From Maylandia zebra (Eukaryota; Chordata; Actinopteri; Cichliformes; Cichlidae), in contig NC_135185.1 of assembly GCF_041146795.1 (NCBI RefSeq), positions 26,905,529 through 26,969,528 of the forward strand: 64,000 nt of DNA, read 5' to 3'. Both the position numbers and the translations under genes were made by a program. Positions 59,659 through 64,000 of this stretch are shown here, one piece after another (position 1 is the first letter of the stretch; each line of letters begins with the position of its first letter). The notes below the pieces were generated by a model. That model had not been told where the DNA came from, made no database searches, and saw only the letters and a program-made list of their open reading frames with translations.

Positions 59659-62600
59659 TTGCCGTTAGAAAAGCTGATATATCCATAGAGCACTCCTCAC
59701 ATTGGGCTGGGCAACACCCACTGGATGGGAATGTGCATAATCACTCAGATGCTGTTTGTTGTGGGAGAAGATATAACATGACTGCCGGCTAAAGATGGCA
59801 TGTCACAGGGAGACAATCCAGGCAGCCTATAGCCATGTATGATTATGATTTTGCAGTAGAAAGCTGATGGAAAGTGAGCCAAAAAAAAAAAAAACTGACA
59901 GCATATTTCACACTGATACAGAATGGACAGATTTCCTGCTTATGTGTGAATACAAAATGTGAGACTGACACTGAATGGAAACTGATACTGTATATGGAAG
60001 ATCATCCAGAGTTGTCCTCGTGTGTGCGAGGCAGATGATGGGGGGCTGGTTAGTTGGTCTGTCTATATGAAACTGCTTAGTAAAAGCCTTCAAAGTGTAC
60101 TTGGTTTGAACAAAGTCTATATAAGGCTGTGTTGGGAGGCCTTTAGGGTCCTCCATGTTAATTAACTAATTACTTTACTAATTGGACATGTTCAATGTGG
60201 CCCTCTTTCCCCATAGCCAACCTCTTCCTTGCTATCTTATCTGAAGCCCGATAGCAGCCTTTGACGCATGGACGCAGTGAGCCTCCCCCATAGCCAATCT
60301 TCTTTGTAGCCGTGTGTCAAAAGTAAAATTATTTTAAATTCAAAAAATTCCCATAAGTGACAAAAAGCTTTCCTTCAATTACCTTATTGATATGCAATCA
60401 CGAGTTCAAATTCATGCTATTGATTTGCATTGCAGACTGGTCTATTTGTTTTTAACCAAAAGCGAAAGAGTACAAACACAGTCTCAAGGGAGGACTGGAT
60501 AGTAGTTACACAGAGTATGTAGGGGATGCTTGATTTCCCAGACAGATTAAGCTTGGATGGAGAGTAAAATGCTATCTTAAATAGAGGTTTTCCATCACAG
60601 GGCATATAGGCCTGGATTTGGTTTAATCTGTGTTTAACCTGTAGAAGTTGTGTTGTCAGGGTGCTTTGTTGTTTGTGGAACTTCAAACTGCGGGTTAATG
60701 ATACAGTTTTCTTTCTTCCGAGAGATTGTTTACTAGATTATTCTCTAGGCTGTTAAATAAATTGTTTCTGATGGCTAATCTTTAGTTATATGTGTAGGCT
60801 ACTCTGAGTTTGCAACAGAGGTGATAATGGATATTTTTTCACCTGTTACTGGGTGCGAGCTTGGTTGTGTATTTGAGTGTGCGATCGCCTGTGCGCGATT
60901 GCCCGTGTCTCTTTAACCTGTTCTTTCTCCCTGTTTTACTTTGCTCTTTCCTCCCCTCTCACTTCCATTACCTCTCCCTTCCCCTCTTCCTCATAGCTTT
61001 CCAATTTATTTTGTCAGCTCGCTCTCCATTCCCATTTCTACTGCTCTTCCCATTTTTCCTTCATTCCTGCTCTCCCCGCCCTCTCCTTTTCTTTTCATCC
61101 CCAGCTTCCCCCACACATACACCTCCACCCCCTCTCACCCTCCTTTGGAACAGGGAGTCCTGGGTTGGGCGACAGCAGCAGCTGCAGAAGGAGCAGCTGC
61201 TCTATGTGCGTGTATGTGTGTGAGTGTGTGTACATGCCACAGCTTGTCCCCTCCACCAGGCTGCTTGGGCAGGGTTGGTCCCAGCAGGGTACCACAACCC
61301 TGCCAAAAACCCACCAACCAGCCAGGCGCATGTGTGCTCATATGCACGCACGCACATACACATGTGCACAAACACCTCTTGCAGACATAAGAACCATATG
61401 CACAGCCACATACAACGCAATTTCACAGATGCATTCATATTCAAATGCACTCCTTTTCAGTGAGAAAGCTTGTGAATCATTCAGTTATGAGCCTTAGTAA
61501 AATGTATGGAAATATACGCTCACAGCTTCTCTAAGTCATCCATCCCTTTACAGAGTTTGTGACAGAGAATGCAATTTAGAAATATTCTATGTACAATGTA
61601 AAAGGATGAAGGATGAAGCAGGTGTTTTATATGAAAAAAGGGCTGTGTTAAGCTGAACTCTCTTGGTGTCTGAGGGTGAAGGGGGATCATCACATTTCAT
61701 AGTCAATGGATAGTCCTCAGAGGCTTTCATCCTGTACAGAGGCGATTTCCATTCGCCCTCCCTGCATGATTGCACAAAACGCCCCCTCCTTCCCTCCCAC
61801 ATACACACATGCATATACACCATCATCAAATTATAGGCATTTTTAAAGCGTTCTCAAGTTGCTGTTGTCTTTGTTTGGCTACTCTAATGAGAGATAGCCC
61901 TGGGCAATGATTTTTCACAGGTAAACAAACAAAGCTATAGAATAATGTTTGTTTTAGATGGCCGCTATCCTGTCGTTTCACGAGATAGGTTGGATATGAT
62001 TTCAGCTGAGGGTGAAGGAAAGTATGAAAGCTACAGCAAAAAAAAAGAAAGAAGGAAAGAAAGATAGATTTAATGACAGCAAGCTAGACAGAAAGCGAGA
62101 AGGGTAGCGAGAAGAGAGAGATTGGTGCTATCATCCAGTTAGCGGCTGGTGCTGAGGGAATACTGTCTTGTCATCGGAGCCAGCCATGCAGAAGGGGAAG
62201 CAAGCTCTTCTATTGCACCTTGGCGTCTGTCTGTGTCTGTGCAGCACCATCTTATTGCCTTGTCGCAACTTACTTCTTCTGACCACGCTTCCGTGCACTC
62301 CCAGCTCTCTCGACCTGCTTTTTTTCTTTTCTTTCCTCCCTCTGTTCATTTATTCCCCGTATATCTGTTCACTTTCCCGATTTCCTATCCTATGTGAAGA
62401 ACATCCATCTCCCACTCCTGTATTTCATTTATTTATTTATTTTATTTCCACTCCTCACAACCTTACCTCCGCATACCCTGGTTAATTTTGCTCGACTTTC
62501 TGCCTTTCTCTCTCCTTCTCGTCATGCTCCATTGCTCATGTGGGAACTTCGGTATTATGCCTGTGGTGTTGTGGCCTTGGCCTGGGGGTCAATTCTTAGG

Positions 62601-64000
62601 CGCAGAGGGGTGCTGGTCCTCTTGCCTCCGCGAACCAGCGGTACTGGACAATGTGCTGGACTGGAAAGATGAACAGCTGGAGGGTTGGAGGCCAGTGGGG
62701 GCCAGCAGAGGCCACAGAGGTCACAGCCATTCAAAACTTTGGCTCCCAGCTCAAAGGTATGGGGTGAAAGAGGATCACGCTTCTGCAGGAGAAAAAGAGC
62801 TCTTGTTTCTCTGCGCCTCACAAAGGACGCGGCTATGCAGCCGGCAGAGCAGGCTCTCCCTAACAACAACCTCAGCGTTCTGATGTCATGTGATTACATT
62901 TTCTGTACTTCTATGCACAGCAACAGGAAATATTACATTTGTCCTGCAGCATGCTGATAATATATGGTGTTTATTTTTAATAAACCAGCTGTGACTGTAC
63001 GCATATCTGGAGCTGTGCTGGTAATATATAATACTTGGCTGTGGAATGTTCATCTTTCACATTTATGATGCTCATATCGGTAGGAGAAGAAGTCAATAAC
63101 TTTCATGGCCTAGTGCAGACCCACTAAGCCATTTGCTGGTTCTATAGTATTGAAAAAGCAACTTTTTTTGATTAGTAAACAGTGGAGCATGCCCTTCAGG
63201 GTACTTCCCAGGACTAGGAAGGACGTAAAGGTTAATCTTCAGTTTATTGCCACCAGCAGTCAGACAGATAGTATCTTTTAAAATTCCTTGTCAGGGGCTA
63301 TTGATCCACTGACGTCAGAAAGCCCCTGACATGACATTTCTCGTTTCCCGTGCTGCCCGGACCGTTGCATGACTATCTATGTTCATGCCGTTAAAGGCAA
63401 CCCTCGGCGTACTCTGTGGCACCTGGCTAAATAGTCCACAGCATTGCTAATAAAGAAACTTCTTTGGATTTATAACACTGGTAATGTTGGTGTCCGCTTA
63501 CATCCTCTGCTTACATTTGATTTTACTCGGCATGATTCATCTCCCTGGAAAACAAAAGCAGCCAAGTAAGTGACTGGAGTGATAAGGCATCCGTTCCCCA
63601 CAAGAATGAGCCATCACTCTGTGTTATTGGGCCTATTAATCTAAGTATGTATTTTATTTGAAGAAGACAATAGGGTGAGTGATCAGACTGGCGAAGGCTC
63701 TGCCTTTCCTCTTCTCCTGCGCTTCTCTTCTCTCTGTGTCTTCTTTAGATGCTAGCCTGTGATGGGAAATCTATATGGTGCGAGAGGCCAATTTAGGTGG
63801 CTCCAACAGTGTGGGTTTGAAGAGCGAGCAGCCAGGGTAAACATAGCGAGTAACGCCTCCACTCTCTAAATGAATTTCAGCGTGAGGAGACGTGAAGGGA
63901 TGGTATTTTTCATCAGCTGTTTTCCCAGGATAGGTGTGATGAAGAAGCGAGGGGCTCCAGGTAGTTTTCTTCTGTTGTTTGCTGCTCGTTGCGGCTAAAG
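59659..64000. other. non-coding, nothing recognised
   Basis: No exon convincingly recognised. A long pyrimidine-rich (C/T) stretch lies at about 60920-61140, CA-rich repeats at about 61200-61370, and an A/G stretch near 62038-62070. Moderately GC-rich sequence around 62560-62860 has open frames on both strands but no domain. Confidence 0.35.

Noticed and set aside
60920..61140. Pro/Leu/Phe-rich open frames in a C/T-rich stretch
   Set aside because: Low-complexity pyrimidine tract; the frames are compositional artefacts.
62488..62883. 131-codon open frame in GC-richer DNA, with an overlapping minus-strand frame
   Set aside because: No family recognised, and open frames on both strands merely reflect the base composition.

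Overview
This window looks like nuclear DNA from a ray-finned (teleost, probably percomorph) fish. The evidence is one intronless vertebrate SoxC gene, very long non-coding flanks with no other recognisable exon, and fish-type interspersed repeats: Tc1-like elements with IR/DR ends, hAT elements, an L2/CR1-type LINE, long (TA)n, (TAGA)n and (CA)n tracts. No bacterial, phage or organellar signature was seen. The species cannot be read from the sequence.

Layout. 1-11.0 kb is non-coding, with an old ~180 bp duplication (2045-2240 and 2674-2855), a CTCF-like motif near 3.0 kb and simple repeats. 11.0-13.6 kb is a dense transposon wreck. It holds pieces of one or two hAT elements (a BED-finger remnant and a second N-terminal zinc-finger-like remnant), a ~450 bp palindrome made from hAT terminal sequence, a truncated Tc1 element with its N-terminal helix-turn-helix coding region, and two further (TA)n-centred palindromes. 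17.86-19.19 kb is a decayed but nearly full-length Tc1 element. A 150 bp (TAGA)n tract lies at 23.7 kb and a Tc1 3' remnant at 25.2-25.75 kb. Two long (AT)n tracts (29.03 and 29.95 kb) precede the only confident host gene, sox11 (31053-32144, + strand), with a GC-richer promoter upstream and an A/T-rich 3' UTR to about 34.05 kb. A promoter-like or conserved-looking block follows at 34.13-34.33 kb. 34.3-41.5 kb is non-coding, with a G-quadruplex-type motif at 38.4 kb. 41.56-42.95 kb is a 5'-truncated L2/CR1-type LINE on the minus strand whose reverse transcriptase reading frame is still open. 43-58 kb is non-coding apart from an exact 80 bp repeat (47.9 and 51.2 kb), a retroposed element with 14 bp target-site duplications (51.5-51.86 kb), its inverted relative (50.56-50.83 kb) and a Tc1 3' fragment (52.0-52.3 kb). 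58.28-59.65 kb is a non-autonomous hAT element with perfect 8 bp target-site duplications. 59.7-64 kb holds nothing I can name.

The architecture, one dosage-sensitive developmental transcription factor alone in more than 60 kb, is typical of a regulatory gene desert. Much of the unannotated DNA may be long-range sox11 regulation, but that is inference. The most unusual structure is the cluster of (TA)n-centred palindromes at 12.44-13.60 kb, whose arms come from unrelated sequences.
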